Shown here: one piece after another, positions 43,438 to 57,990 of the stretch | How the letters are laid out: each line of letters opens with the position of its first letter | How positions within the stretch are numbered: the stretch's first letter is position 1 | NCBI GenBank assembly: GCA_006226595.1 | Contig: SBGP01000012.1 | Span: 1 to 64,000 of the forward strand | DNA from: Deltaproteobacteria bacterium | GTDB taxonomy: Bacteria > Myxococcota_A > UBA796 > GCA-2862545 | Direction: 5' to 3' | Length of the DNA: 64,000 nt | Position numbers and translations under genes: made by a program | The notes under the pieces: model-generated | What the model was told of the DNA's origin: nothing | Databases searched by the model: none | What the model saw: the letters and a program-made list of their open reading frames with translations, nothing else

Positions 43438-45768
43438 TCACCGGAGCAGGGCCATGGACAGGCTCTCGAACCACACGATGCCTCCGAGACAGAAGAGCAT
43501 CACGAGCAGGAAAGGCACCACGGCTTTGATGACGTCGAGGATGGACCGCTCGAACACCGTACTGGCGACGAACAGGTTGATGCCCATCGGCGGGGTCAGG
43601 TATCCCAGCTCGAGGTTCACGATGAACATGATTCCGAAGTGAACCGGGTGGATGCCGTACTGGGCGGCAATCGGGGCGAGCAGCGGGGCGACGATGAGGA
43701 TCGCCGAGAGGATGTCCATCACGCAGCCGAGCGCGAGCAGGAACAGGTTCACCATGATCAGGAAGGTGAGCTTGCTGTCGACGCGGGCGAGCATCCACTC
43801 GGTGGCCATCTCGGGCACCTGCTGGAAGCTCAGGAATCGGTTGAGGCTGATCGCGATGACGAGGATCAGGAACAGCGAGCCCATCATCACCGCGGACTCG
43901 GTGACGACGCCCGGCAGATCTTTGGGCTTGAGCTCGCGGTTGACGACGAGCTCGACGAACAGCGCGTACACGACGCTCACCGCTGCGGCCTCGGTCACGG
44001 TGAAGCGAATCGCGAAGTCGATCCCGATGACGTTGAGGTCGAGCACGCCGTAGATGCCGCCGAGGATGAGGACGGGGAGCATCAGCGACAGGATGCCGCG
44101 CTTGAGCGCGTGGCCGACGCCGCGGGACCAGGTGGCCGTGTCGAAGGCTTCCTGCTTGCGGTGCATGCCCACGTCACCGCGGGGCCAGGTCACGTAGAAC
44201 GTGTACAGAACCAGCATCGTGGCGATGAACGCACCCGGCAGGATGCCGGCCTTGAACAGGGTCGCGGGGTCGACGCCGATGGTGTCGAGGTCGGGGTGCG
44301 CGTTCTCGCCGACCACCTCGGGGGAGATGCCGGGCATGCCGCCGACGACGATGGCGTACACGATCATCGGGATCGACGGTGGGATGATGATGCCCAGGCC
44401 ACCGGCGGTGGTGAGCACGCCCATCGAGTACTTCTCGTCGTAGCCGTCCTTGATGAGCATCGGGAACAGCAGCGAGCCGATGGCGATGACCGTGACGGGG
44501 CTGCTGCCGCTGATCGCAGCGAACAGGGCGCACGAGAGCACCGCACCGACGCCGAGTCCGCCCGGCACGTGCGAGAGCAGCGCCCGAGCGAAGTCGATGA
44601 GTCGCTGGCTGATCGAGCCGTGCGTCATCAGGTTGCCGGCGAGCACGAAGAAGGGGATCGCGAGCAGCTCCTGCTTCTTGGTGGCCTCGAACATGTCGTG
44701 GACCACGGACTCGGTGGAGCCGCCGCGCACGAGCAGCCACGCGGCCACGGTTCCGACGCCGATGGCCACGAACAGGGGCGAACCGAGGAATACGAGCCCG
44801 ATGCTCGCGAGCAGGATCATCGTCGGCGTGCCGAAGTACACACCGGCGGCCATGGTGATCAGCGCGCCGGGCAGCATGCCGGCGAGGATGACGTCGGCGG
44901 GCTTGCGGGAGCCTGGGGGGCTCGGCGGCGGGAACTCGGGCACGTTCGGCTTGAACACCTGGCCGAAGAAGCGCAGGGCCATGAAGCCGAAGGCGAGCAC
45001 GAGGACGAGCACGGCCAGCCACAGGGGGAACTTGTCTCCCTCGGACACGTAGGCGAAGGCGTGCGGGAAGTCGGCGAAGTCGATGCCGGCGTCGAACTGC
45101 GCGTCTTCCCAGTCGGTCATCTCGGGGAACTTGGTGAGGCAGTTCTCCTCGCCGCCGGGTCCGCAGCCGTACTTCTCGCCGGGCATGAGCCCGACCATCC
45201 AGTTGACCGGCGCGACCATCCACGAGAACACCTTCACGCCCTCGAAGGCGTCGTGGCTGTTCTCGAGGGCGTAGCGCCAGGAACCCTGCATCAGCGTCCA
45301 CGACAGGCCGGCCGAGACCAGCGCGGTCAGGCGCTTCACGGTCTTCGCGGGTGCGGGCGTGAGCACGCGGTCGATGGCGTCGATCGCGATGTGCCCGTTG
45401 TCACGCGTCGCGAGACTCGCACCCACGAAGCCGACGACGACCATGAGCAGCAGCGCGAGGTTCATGCCGCCGTCGACGTCGATCGAGAACGTGGGGTACT
45501 CGCGCTTGGTGTACTCGTTGAACGCGAGGAAGGTCATGCCCATCATCGCGAAGAACACGATGGTCTTCTCGAAGTAGGCGGCCGCCTTGTCGAGGAGCGC
45601 GAACAGCTCTTCGAGGATCACGAGCACGCCGGTCACGCCGATGATCGTCGCGAACGCCACGCCCTGGAGGGGGCCGTCGAGGAACGAGCGCAGACCACTA
45701 CGCGCTCCGCCGGTGACGGCGTTCGAGGCGCGATCGAGGGCTGCGAAGAACGAGCCGATCAGCTGCAC
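43438..45768 (-). CDS. dctQM: TRAP transporter fused permease (DctQ-DctM)
   Basis: A 776-residue fused small and large permease. The DctQ-like part (about 40-330) has four hydrophobic segments with an unusually long periplasmic insertion containing CGPGGEENC. The DctM part (about 345-776) has about twelve segments, with family features LIDFARALLSHVPGGLGVGAVL, ISGSSPVTVIAIGSLLFP, GGLGIIIPPSIPMIVY and, near the end, LELGYLTPPMGINLFVAS. It imports an organic acid or similar anion using the Na+ gradient and the adjacent binding protein. The GTG start has AGGGAG at 5 nt. Confidence 0.93.
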   Translation of the reverse strand: MQLIGSFFAALDRASNAVTGGARSGLRSFLDGPLQGVAFATIIGVTGVLVILEELFALLDKAAAYFEKTIVFFAMMGMTFLAFNEYTKREYPTFSIDVDGGMNLALLLMVVVGFVGASLATRDNGHIAIDAIDRVLTPAPAKTVKRLTALVSAGLSWTLMQGSWRYALENSHDAFEGVKVFSWMVAPVNWMVGLMPGEKYGCGPGGEENCLTKFPEMTDWEDAQFDAGIDFADFPHAFAYVSEGDKFPLWLAVLVLVLAFGFMALRFFGQVFKPNVPEFPPPSPPGSRKPADVILAGMLPGALITMAAGVYFGTPTMILLASIGLVFLGSPLFVAIGVGTVAAWLLVRGGSTESVVHDMFEATKKQELLAIPFFVLAGNLMTHGSISQRLIDFARALLSHVPGGLGVGAVLSCALFAAISGSSPVTVIAIGSLLFPMLIKDGYDEKYSMGVLTTAGGLGIIIPPSIPMIVYAIVVGGMPGISPEVVGENAHPDLDTIGVDPATLFKAGILPGAFIATMLVLYTFYVTWPRGDVGMHRKQEAFDTATWSRGVGHALKRGILSLMLPVLILGGIYGVLDLNVIGIDFAIRFTVTEAAAVSVVYALFVELVVNRELKPKDLPGVVTESAVMMGSLFLILVIAISLNRFLSFQQVPEMATEWMLARVDSKLTFLIMVNLFLLALGCVMDILSAILIVAPLLAPIAAQYGIHPVHFGIMFIVNLELGYLTPPMGINLFVASTVFERSILDVIKAVVPFLLVMLFCLGGIVWFESLSMALLR

Positions 45769-45816
45769 GAATACTCCCTGCGGGCGAGACCCTACCGCGT
45801 GAGGCCACATGAACGA

Positions 45817-45847
45817 AGGCCCCGCGGGTCATGGACGCGCGGGGCCT
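45817..45847 (-). promoter_or_regulatory. Hairpin between dctP and dctQM
   Basis: Perfect 10-bp arms AGGCCCCGCG and CGCGGGGCCT with an 11-nt loop sit in the 95-bp gap after dctP. No T-run follows on the minus strand, so it is more likely an mRNA stabiliser or partial attenuator that raises binding protein over permease. Confidence 0.55.
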
Positions 45848-45863
45848 CGGAAGATGGGGACGA

Positions 45864-46880
45864 CTACTTGGCCCGGTAGGCCTCGAGCGCCGTGTTGATC
45901 TTGGCGAGAAGCTCGGTCCCGCCGTCGATGTCCTTCACGAAGCCCGCGTGGATGGCGCGCGCCTTGGTGGCGAACGCGGCGCGCTCGGCCTCGGACAGCT
46001 CGACAATCTCGAGGTCCTCGGCGAGCAGCATCGTGATCGCCTCGTCCTCGGCGCGGATCTCGGCGCGGCCTTCCGCGGCGAGGCTCTTCGGGCCACGCAC
46101 GACTTCCTTGAGGTCGTCGGGCAGCTCGTCGAACCACTTCTTGCCGTACACGATCGCGGCCGGCTGGTAGATGTGGTTCGTCTTGGTGAAGTACTCGAGC
46201 GGCTCGGAGAGGCCACCGGTCTTGATGTACAGCGCCGTGTTGTCGAGGCCGTCCACCACGTTGCTCTGCAGCGCGGTGAGCACCTCGGTCATCGGCTTCT
46301 GCACCGCGTTCGCACCGAACGCGTTGTACATCGCCATGTGCACGTCGCTCTCCTGCGAGCGCATCTTGTAGCCCTTGAGGTCGTCGGGCGTCTTGATGGG
46401 CTTGCCGCGGGTCGCGAAGGAGCGCCAGCCGTTCTCGGACCACACGCCGAGCACGAAGCCACGGCGGCCGAGGATCTCGCTCATCGGGTCCCAGAGCACG
46501 GTGTCGAGGATGTGATCGGCCTCGGCGCTGGAATCGAAGAGGTAGGGAAGCTCGACGAGCTGCAGCTGCGGGATGTTGCCGCCCTCGGCGAGCGCGGCGG
46601 TGGTCACCGCGCAGGCCTGGAGCCGCTCGCCACGACGGGTCTCGCGGACCATCTCGACCTCGGACATCTGGCCCGGGGGGCGCAGGATGACGTTGATCTG
46701 GCCGGAGGAGCCCTCCTCGATCATGCGCTCGGCCTTCTGCAGCAGGCGGTACCAGGGAGTGCCCTTGGGCGCGAGGCTGCCGATGTTGAGCTCATACGGA
46801 CCCTGCGCCTGGCTCGGAGCGGTGAACGCGAGGAGCGCGGCGGCGGAGAGGCCGGCGAGGGCGGTGGCGATGCGGTTCAT
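45864..46880 (-). CDS. dctP: TRAP transporter substrate-binding protein (DctP)
   Basis: A 338-residue periplasmic binding protein with signal peptide ending PSQAQ. The DctP fold is recognised by LNIGSLAPKGTPWYRLLQKA near the start, SENGWRSFATRGKPIKTPDDLKG split around 150-170, the substrate-contact segment KMRSQESDV, and TEVLTALQSNVVDGLDN. The conserved Arg of the R-x-[SQ] motif is present. The ligand is unknown; in tatT-associated systems hydrophobic ligands have been proposed. SD GGGAG. It lies 14 nt after tatT. Confidence 0.93.
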   Translation of the reverse strand: MNRIATALAGLSAAALLAFTAPSQAQGPYELNIGSLAPKGTPWYRLLQKAERMIEEGSSGQINVILRPPGQMSEVEMVRETRRGERLQACAVTTAALAEGGNIPQLQLVELPYLFDSSAEADHILDTVLWDPMSEILGRRGFVLGVWSENGWRSFATRGKPIKTPDDLKGYKMRSQESDVHMAMYNAFGANAVQKPMTEVLTALQSNVVDGLDNTALYIKTGGLSEPLEYFTKTNHIYQPAAIVYGKKWFDELPDDLKEVVRGPKSLAAEGRAEIRAEDEAITMLLAEDLEIVELSEAERAAFATKARAIHAGFVKDIDGGTELLAKINTALEAYRAK

Positions 46881-46894
46881 GGGATCTCCCGGGT

Positions 46895-47758
46895 CTAGAA
46901 GAGCTCGTTCTTCTGGTCGATGAGCGCCTGGGCCTTGCGCTGCTCGATGGCGTTCTCGGCCTCGAAGCCCTCGACGGCGTTCGGGTCGCCCTTGAGCACG
47001 ACCGCGAGGTCCTGATCGAAGAGCGCCTCGTCACCGGTGCCGACGGCGAGCATCTCGGCGCGCAGCACGCGGGTACCGAGGTAGTTCGGGGCGCCCTGGA
47101 TCGAGGCCTCGAAGTACTCGGCGGACTTCTCGAAGTCGCGGCCGGCGAAGCTCGGGAGCGCCGAGTAGTAGGCGCCCCAGTAGCGGGCCGGGCCGTAGTT
47201 GTTGTAGGTGGGGTCGAGCTCCTCGCACTTGCTCATGTAGGCCTTGACCGTGGGCAGGTGCTTGAGGGTCTTGGACAGGCTCTGGGCCTTGCCCCACTTT
47301 CCGAGCGCGGAGGAGAGCCAGTAAAGGCACGGCACGTCGGCCTTGGTCGCGGCGACCACCGCGTCCTTCTCCTTCTCACCGGCGTCGATCTTCGCCTTGA
47401 AGGCGTCGTTGAGGGCCATGCACTTGGCGCCCCACTCGATCGCGACGCCCCACCGCTCGACCTGCTCGTCGACGTTGGTGGTGTGGCCGTCGCCGTAGAA
47501 GTACCAGCCGCGCACGAGGCGCTCGTAGGCGTGGCGGTTGGCGGGATCGAGCGCGACCGCCTCTTCGTAGGCGGCGAGCGCCGACTTGAGCTTCTCGGGG
47601 TCGAGGCGCTCCGCCCAGAGACCATCGGCCTCCTCGAGCTTGGCGGCGGCCTTGCCGTCCGAAGTGTTCGCGGCGCCCTCGACGGCCGAGTAGTCCGCGG
47701 GGCCCTTTCCGCCGCAGGCCGACATCGTCAGCACGGCAGCAAGCAGGATGTGGCGCAT
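46895..47758 (-). CDS. tatT: TRAP-associated TPR lipoprotein (TatT)
   Basis: A 287-residue lipoprotein (LTMSACGGKG, Cys15). The body is helical repeats: LDPEKLKSALAAYEEAVALDP and GWYFYGDGHTTNVDEQVERWG are typical of the TatT family first described for Treponema pallidum Tp0956, together with the following VPCLYWLSSALGKWGK. TatT forms a trimer that docks the binding protein at the membrane in TPAT (TPR-protein-associated TRAP) systems. Its place as first gene before dctP and dctQM fits that role. SD GGAGG is 3-7 nt from the ATG. Confidence 0.88.
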   Translation of the reverse strand: MRHILLAAVLTMSACGGKGPADYSAVEGAANTSDGKAAAKLEEADGLWAERLDPEKLKSALAAYEEAVALDPANRHAYERLVRGWYFYGDGHTTNVDEQVERWGVAIEWGAKCMALNDAFKAKIDAGEKEKDAVVAATKADVPCLYWLSSALGKWGKAQSLSKTLKHLPTVKAYMSKCEELDPTYNNYGPARYWGAYYSALPSFAGRDFEKSAEYFEASIQGAPNYLGTRVLRAEMLAVGTGDEALFDQDLAVVLKGDPNAVEGFEAENAIEQRKAQALIDQKNELF

Positions 47759-49567
<1,809 letters not shown>

Positions 49568-49577
49568 AGGGGCGGAA

Positions 49578-50117
49578 ATGGCTCACTCGCTCACCAATCA
49601 GGGCTCCAACGGCCCCGTGCACGCCTCCGACTTCGGTCTCGCCGCCTGGTGGGGCATCGTCGGTGTGCACCTGACCATCGGCAACGCCATCGTGCGCCTC
49701 GGCGCCAAGGGTGTCGATGCGATGACAAGTGGGCTGTCCGCGGGCCAGTGGGCGCTGTTGGTCGTGTGGGTCGCGTTCATGCTGTACAGCGAGGGCTATC
49801 GCGGCTTCCACCTGCGTTACTCGCCGATGGTCGTCGCCCGCGCCAAGACGCTCAAGCACGCGCCACTCCTGCACAAGCTGCTCGCGCCGGCCTACGTGAT
49901 GGGCCTCTTCCACGCGACCCTGCGCCGCAAGATCATGTCCTACGGCGTCATCGCCGCGGTGAGCGTGGTCGTGATGTTCGTTCGTCAGCTCGACCAGCCC
50001 TGGCGCGGCATCGTCGACGTGGGCGTCGTCCTCGGCCTGCTGACCGGCCTGGCGTCGATCTCGTACTGGGCCTTCTCGGATGGCGAGCTCGTCAGCGCCG
50101 AGCTGCCCGAGAAGTAG
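49578..50117 (+). CDS. Membrane protein of unknown function downstream of guaB
   Basis: A 179-residue protein with four hydrophobic segments (AAWWGIVGVHLTIGNAI, ALLVVWVAFMLY, MSYGVIAAVSVVVMFV, VGVVLGLLTGLASISYWAF). The central loop between segments 2 and 3 is long and basic (YRGFHLRYSPMVVARAKTLK, about 75-110), consistent with a cytoplasmic face. SD AGGGG. Its position just after guaB suggests co-transcription only. Not recognised. Confidence 0.75.
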   Translation: MAHSLTNQGSNGPVHASDFGLAAWWGIVGVHLTIGNAIVRLGAKGVDAMTSGLSAGQWALLVVWVAFMLYSEGYRGFHLRYSPMVVARAKTLKHAPLLHKLLAPAYVMGLFHATLRRKIMSYGVIAAVSVVVMFVRQLDQPWRGIVDVGVVLGLLTGLASISYWAFSDGELVSAELPEK

Positions 50118-50130
50118 CAGCGACAGGCGA

Positions 50131-51105
50131 CTACAGCCGGACGCGCTCCAGCACCAGACGCTTCTCCGGGTTCTCCAGTCCCGGTGACCACACGTCTTCG
50201 GCCTCGACCTGGAAGCCGAAGCCCGCGTGCAGGGCCTGGCTGCCGTGGTTGTCGAAGTCCCGGAAGTAGCGGAGCCAGCCCGTGGCGCCCCGCTCGCGAA
50301 GCCAGGCGATGCGGCGACGGGTGAGCGCCGCGCCGATACCCTGGCGCCGGTAGTCCTCGCGCACGTTCACGCCGAGCAGGTACCAGCCTTCGGGCACGCA
50401 GCGCGGGTCCTCGGGGGCGTGGCCGCGCATCCACGCGACGCGGGTGTAGCCGACGACCTCACCCTCGGCCTCGGCGACGAAGATGTGCAGGGGCGGGTCC
50501 TGGCGAAGCAGCGCCTGCCGCGTCTTCTCGGCCCACGCCACCGGGTCGCGGGACGAGCGCCCCGCGATGAGCTGTCCGATGGCGGGTGCGTCGTGCCGGG
50601 TGGCATCGCGAAGCCGCCACGAGGGCAGGGGCACCGACCACAGATCCAGCGGCCGCTCCGGCTCCTCGCCGTTCATCGGCACGATGTCTCGCTGCACGAG
50701 CCGATGACCGAACTTCGCGCCGAGGGCTGCGCTCGCGGCGTTGTCGCGGTCGCGAAACAGGTACACGTGCCCGGCCTCCGCGTGGTCGCGAGCGAAGTCC
50801 AGGCGCGCCTGGGTGAGGGCGGTGCCGAGCCCGCGCCCCCGATGCGCCTCGGTGACGTGCACGCCGAGCAGGTACCAGCCCTCGGGGACGCGTCGCGGGT
50901 CCTCCGGAGCGAGTGCGGGCACGTGAGACAGGCGGCTGAAGCCGACCACCCCGCGTTCGTCCTCGGCGACCCACAGGTGCGCGCCGGGTCTGTCCTCCGA
51001 GAGCAGCTTGCCCACGAGGACCTCGCGGGTGGTGAGGTCACCGGGCACACCGATGAGCGGGGCGATGGCGGCGGCGTCTTCGGGCCGCGCGCGTCGCACC
51101 CTCAC
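50131..51105 (-). CDS. Tandem GNAT acetyltransferase
   Basis: A 324-residue protein made of two GNAT domains. Each has the acetyl-CoA loop: [15 protein letters not shown] (about 105) and [15 protein letters not shown] (about 265), preceded by matching [14 protein letters not shown] segments, so it arose by internal duplication. Both P-loops look intact. The substrate is unknown. The start is a GTG that overlaps the acetoacetyl-CoA synthetase stop (GTGA); no earlier start fits. Confidence 0.85.
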   Translation of the reverse strand: MRVRRARPEDAAAIAPLIGVPGDLTTREVLVGKLLSEDRPGAHLWVAEDERGVVGFSRLSHVPALAPEDPRRVPEGWYLLGVHVTEAHRGRGLGTALTQARLDFARDHAEAGHVYLFRDRDNAASAALGAKFGHRLVQRDIVPMNGEEPERPLDLWSVPLPSWRLRDATRHDAPAIGQLIAGRSSRDPVAWAEKTRQALLRQDPPLHIFVAEAEGEVVGYTRVAWMRGHAPEDPRCVPEGWYLLGVNVREDYRRQGIGAALTRRRIAWLRERGATGWLRYFRDFDNHGSQALHAGFGFQVEAEDVWSPGLENPEKRLVLERVRL

Positions 51106-53069
51106 GCGCTGAGCTCGTCCCGCAGGGCCTCGAAGGCGGCGAGCGACTCGGGGTTCGCGAGCGCGTCGCGGTTGGTGACCTTCTCGCCGGTGAGGATGCG
51201 GCGCACGGCGAGCTCGACACGCTTTCCGCTGATGGTCCGCGGGATGGCCGGGACCTGCAGGACACGCGCGGGCACGTGACGAGGCGTCGTGTTTGCGCGG
51301 ATCTGCTTCTTGATCTTCGCGACGCCGTCGTCGTCGAGGGTCAGGCCGTCGCGGAGGACCACGAACAGCAGTACCCGGACGTCGTCCTTGAAGGGCTGGC
51401 CGACGACAAGCGCGTCGACTACTTCGTCGAGGGCCTCGACCTGGCGGTAGATCTCGGCGGTGCCGATGCGTACGCCACCCGGATTGAGCGTCGCATCGCT
51501 GCGCCCGTAGATGATCACGCCGCCGTGCTCGGTGATCTCGACGTAGTCGCCGTGGCGCCAGACTCCAGGAAAGTGCTCGAAGTACGCGCCGCGGTAGCGA
51601 CTGCCGTCCTCGTCGCCGTAGAAGCCCACGGGCATCGACGGGAAGGGCGTGATGCACACGAGCTCGCCCTTCTCGCTGACGACCGACTTCGCGTCGTCGT
51701 CGTAGGCGTGGACGTCCATGCCGAGGCCGCGCTTCTGGATCTCGCCGGGGTACACCGGGCTCACCGGGCTGCCGAGCATGAAGCAGCTGACGATGTCCGT
51801 ACCGCCGGCGATCGACGCGAGCTGCACGTCGCCGATGGCCTCGTACACGTACTCGAAGTTCTCGACCGACAGGGGAGCCCCGGTCGAGAGGACCGCGCGC
51901 AGGGCCGAGAGATCGTGGTCGGTGGCGGGCTTCAGGCCCGACTTCTCGCACAGGGTGAGGAACTTGGGGCTGGTTCCGAACACGCTGATGCGCAGCGAGG
52001 CCGCCATGCGCCACAGCACCGAGACGTCGGGATGGGCGGGCGAGCCGTCGAAGAGCACCACGCTGGCGCCGGTGAGCAGGGTGCTCACCAGCCAGTTCCA
52101 CATCATCCACCCGCAGGTGGTGAAGTAGAACACCACGTCGTCCTCGGACACGTCCGTGTGGAGCACCAGCTCCTTGGCGTGCTGGAGGAGGGTGCCGCCG
52201 GCGCCGTGCACGATGCACTTGGGCACGCCGGTCGTGCCGCTCGAGTACAGGATGTACAGCGGGTGGTCGAAGGGGAGCTGCGCGAAGGCGAGGGGCTCGG
52301 CCTCGGTGGCGAGGGCGGTCGCCCACGGCACGGCGCCGCGGATGCCGGACAGGTCGTTCTCGCCGAGCTGGGACACGACGAGCACGTGCTCGATGCTGTC
52401 GATGGTCGCTGCGACCTGGGCGACGCGCTCGCGCGTGTCGAAGGCCTTGCCGTTGTAGCGGTAGCCGTCGATGGCGATGAGCAGCTTGGGGGCGATCTGG
52501 CCGAAGCGGTCCATCACGCCGTTGAAGCCGAAGTCGGGGCTGCAGCTCGACCACACGGCGCCGAGGCTGGCGGCGGCGAGCATGCCGATCACGGCTTCGG
52601 GCACGTTGCTGATGAACGCGGCCACGCGGTCGCCAGGACCCACACCGTGCGCCTTCATCCACGTGCGCAGGCGAGCGACGCGGTCGGCCAGCTCGCGATA
52701 GGTCAGGGCCGTGGGAGCATCCTGGCCCTCACGGATCGCGTACAGCGCGACCCGGTCGCTGTCGCGGTGGCGAAGCAGGTTCTCGGCGAAGTTGAGGCGT
52801 GCGTCCTCGAACCACACCGTGCCTGGCATCCTCGGCTCGCCCATCACCCGTGTGGGTTCGGTCGAGCGCACGAGTCCGGTGAACTGCCACACTGCCTCCC
52901 AGAACGACGAGACCTCTGACACCGACCAGGTGTGGAGGTCATCGTAGGTCTCGAGAGACAGTCCGAAGCGAGCGTTGATCTCGCGACGGAAGGCGTCGAG
53001 CTGCGTCGAGCGGATGCGCTCCGCCGACGGTGTCCACAGGGGGGCGGCCGTCGGCGAATCGCTGCTCAT
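51102..53069 (-). CDS. Acetoacetate-CoA ligase
   Basis: A 655-residue ANL-superfamily adenylating enzyme of the acetoacetyl-CoA synthetase subgroup. The N-terminal cap is followed by AMP motifs [10 protein letters not shown] (about 268-277), GGTDIVSCF (about 420) and the hinge [16 protein letters not shown] (about 525). The C-terminal lysine motif is [16 protein letters not shown]. It converts acetoacetate, ATP and CoA to acetoacetyl-CoA, e.g. to recover ketone bodies or feed polyhydroxybutyrate metabolism. It starts 1 nt after the rplC stop with an AAGGG SD, so it is likely to be read from the rplC transcript. Confidence 0.93.
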   Translation of the reverse strand: MSSDSPTAAPLWTPSAERIRSTQLDAFRREINARFGLSLETYDDLHTWSVSEVSSFWEAVWQFTGLVRSTEPTRVMGEPRMPGTVWFEDARLNFAENLLRHRDSDRVALYAIREGQDAPTALTYRELADRVARLRTWMKAHGVGPGDRVAAFISNVPEAVIGMLAAASLGAVWSSCSPDFGFNGVMDRFGQIAPKLLIAIDGYRYNGKAFDTRERVAQVAATIDSIEHVLVVSQLGENDLSGIRGAVPWATALATEAEPLAFAQLPFDHPLYILYSSGTTGVPKCIVHGAGGTLLQHAKELVLHTDVSEDDVVFYFTTCGWMMWNWLVSTLLTGASVVLFDGSPAHPDVSVLWRMAASLRISVFGTSPKFLTLCEKSGLKPATDHDLSALRAVLSTGAPLSVENFEYVYEAIGDVQLASIAGGTDIVSCFMLGSPVSPVYPGEIQKRGLGMDVHAYDDDAKSVVSEKGELVCITPFPSMPVGFYGDEDGSRYRGAYFEHFPGVWRHGDYVEITEHGGVIIYGRSDATLNPGGVRIGTAEIYRQVEALDEVVDALVVGQPFKDDVRVLLFVVLRDGLTLDDDGVAKIKKQIRANTTPRHVPARVLQVPAIPRTISGKRVELAVRRILTGEKVTNRDALANPESLAAFEALRDELSA

Positions 53070-53070
53070 A

Positions 53071-53727
53071 TCAGCCCTTCACCGCCTGACGGATGGTCAC
53101 CAGACCACCGTTCGCGCCCGGCACGCCACCAACGAGGTAGACGAGGTTGCGCTCGGCGTCGATCTTGGCGATCTCGAGGTTCTGCACGGTCACGCGGACG
53201 GCGCCCATGTGGCCGCCCATCTTCTTGCCCTTCATGACCCGGCCGGGGGTCAGGCGGCAGCCGATGGAACCACCATGGCGGAAGAACTCGTGGGTACCGT
53301 GCGAGCGGATGAAGCCCTGGAAGTTGTGGCGCTTCATGACGCCGGCGAAGCCCTTGCCCTTGCTGGTGCCGATGACGTCGGCGCTCTGGCCGACCTCGAA
53401 CACGTCGGCGGCGTTCAGGGTCTGGCCGGGCTCGTAGTTGCCGACCGCGTCGCCGCTCACGCGGATCTCGCGGAGGTAGCGGACGCCGTTCTCGATGCCG
53501 GCCTTCTTGGTGTGACCGAGCTCGGCCTTGGTCAGGCGCTGGGCCTTCTGCTCGCCGAAGCCGAGCTGGAGGGCGTTGTAGCCGTCCTTGCCGTCGGCGG
53601 TCTTGACCTGGGTGACCGTGTTGGGGCCGACCTGGACGACGGTGCAGGGCTTGATGATGCCCTCGTCGCTGTAGATCTGGGTCATGCCGAGCTTACGGCC
53701 GAGGAGGCCCATCTTTTCGTTCGCCAT
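53071..53727 (-). CDS. rplC: 50S ribosomal protein L3
   Basis: A 218-residue L3 homologue. The N-terminus MGLLGRKLGMTQIY is the L3 signature, SKGKGFAGVMKRHNF follows at about 122, and the peptidyl-transferase-side extension SHGTHEFFRHGGSIG, PGRVMKGKKMGGHMG and TVQNLEI is present. The site of the PrmB-methylated Gln of E. coli L3 carries Leu here, as in many bacteria. The gene is not inside an S10 operon: the gene upstream on the same strand is an OmpA fusion and the one downstream is acetoacetyl-CoA synthetase. SD GGAG. Confidence 0.95.
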   Translation of the reverse strand: MANEKMGLLGRKLGMTQIYSDEGIIKPCTVVQVGPNTVTQVKTADGKDGYNALQLGFGEQKAQRLTKAELGHTKKAGIENGVRYLREIRVSGDAVGNYEPGQTLNAADVFEVGQSADVIGTSKGKGFAGVMKRHNFQGFIRSHGTHEFFRHGGSIGCRLTPGRVMKGKKMGGHMGAVRVTVQNLEIAKIDAERNLVYLVGGVPGANGGLVTIRQAVKG

Positions 53728-53925
53728 TGTGTCATCTCCGCATTGGAAGACCGGGAGGCCTTCTTACGTGACGGTTCGCAGGGTATCTACGAACAACCGG
53801 CCGCAGTTAATCCGCGGCGAGGGTGAGAGCAAGCCCCAAGGCTCGCCCGAGAGTGGAGCAACCCGGCGAGCGGATGCCGGCCGGGTCGGGAAAAGCGCAT
53901 GGCCGGGCGTGCCGGCCGTGGGACG
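53728..53925. other. Region between rplC and the OmpA-fusion gene
   Basis: This 198-bp gap is the likely leader of the isolated rplC. It contains the SD (GGAG) of rplC and upstream GC-rich inverted arms (GGCCGGGCGTGCCGGCC near 53898) that could be the terminator of the OmpA-fusion gene or a leader hairpin. Nothing more specific was seen. Confidence 0.35.
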
Positions 53926-57750
<3,825 letters not shown>

Positions 57751-57944
57751 AGAGTGCTCCATGAAAAGGCGCGGTCAAAGGACCACCGCCAACCGCAGAT
57801 ACCCCGCTCTCGCTGCGAGAGGCAACACCTGTTCGTGAACGGTGCCTGTCTCTCGGCTATTCATGCCGGAGATCCCGGAATTCTCGGGCGCGCCTCGCTT
57901 TTCGATCCGTCGATCGCCGATCCGCACAATGCGTCGATCCAAAC

Positions 57945-57970
57945 AAAAACGGACCGCCGAAGCGGTCCGT
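57945..57970 (-). terminator. Rho-independent terminator of the barrel-protein gene
   Basis: On the minus strand ACGGACCGC-TTCG-GCGGTCCGT (9-bp stem, TTCG tetraloop) is followed by TTTTTGTTT, 21 nt past the stop codon. Textbook form. Confidence 0.93.
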
Positions 57971-57990
57971 CGATGCTCGCTGGGATTCGC

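Noticed and set aside
42511-45879. A long plus-strand reading frame across the pyrE-lipase-dctQM genes
   Set aside because: It is rich in His, Arg and Glu without a recognisable domain, whereas the minus strand encodes clear families throughout.
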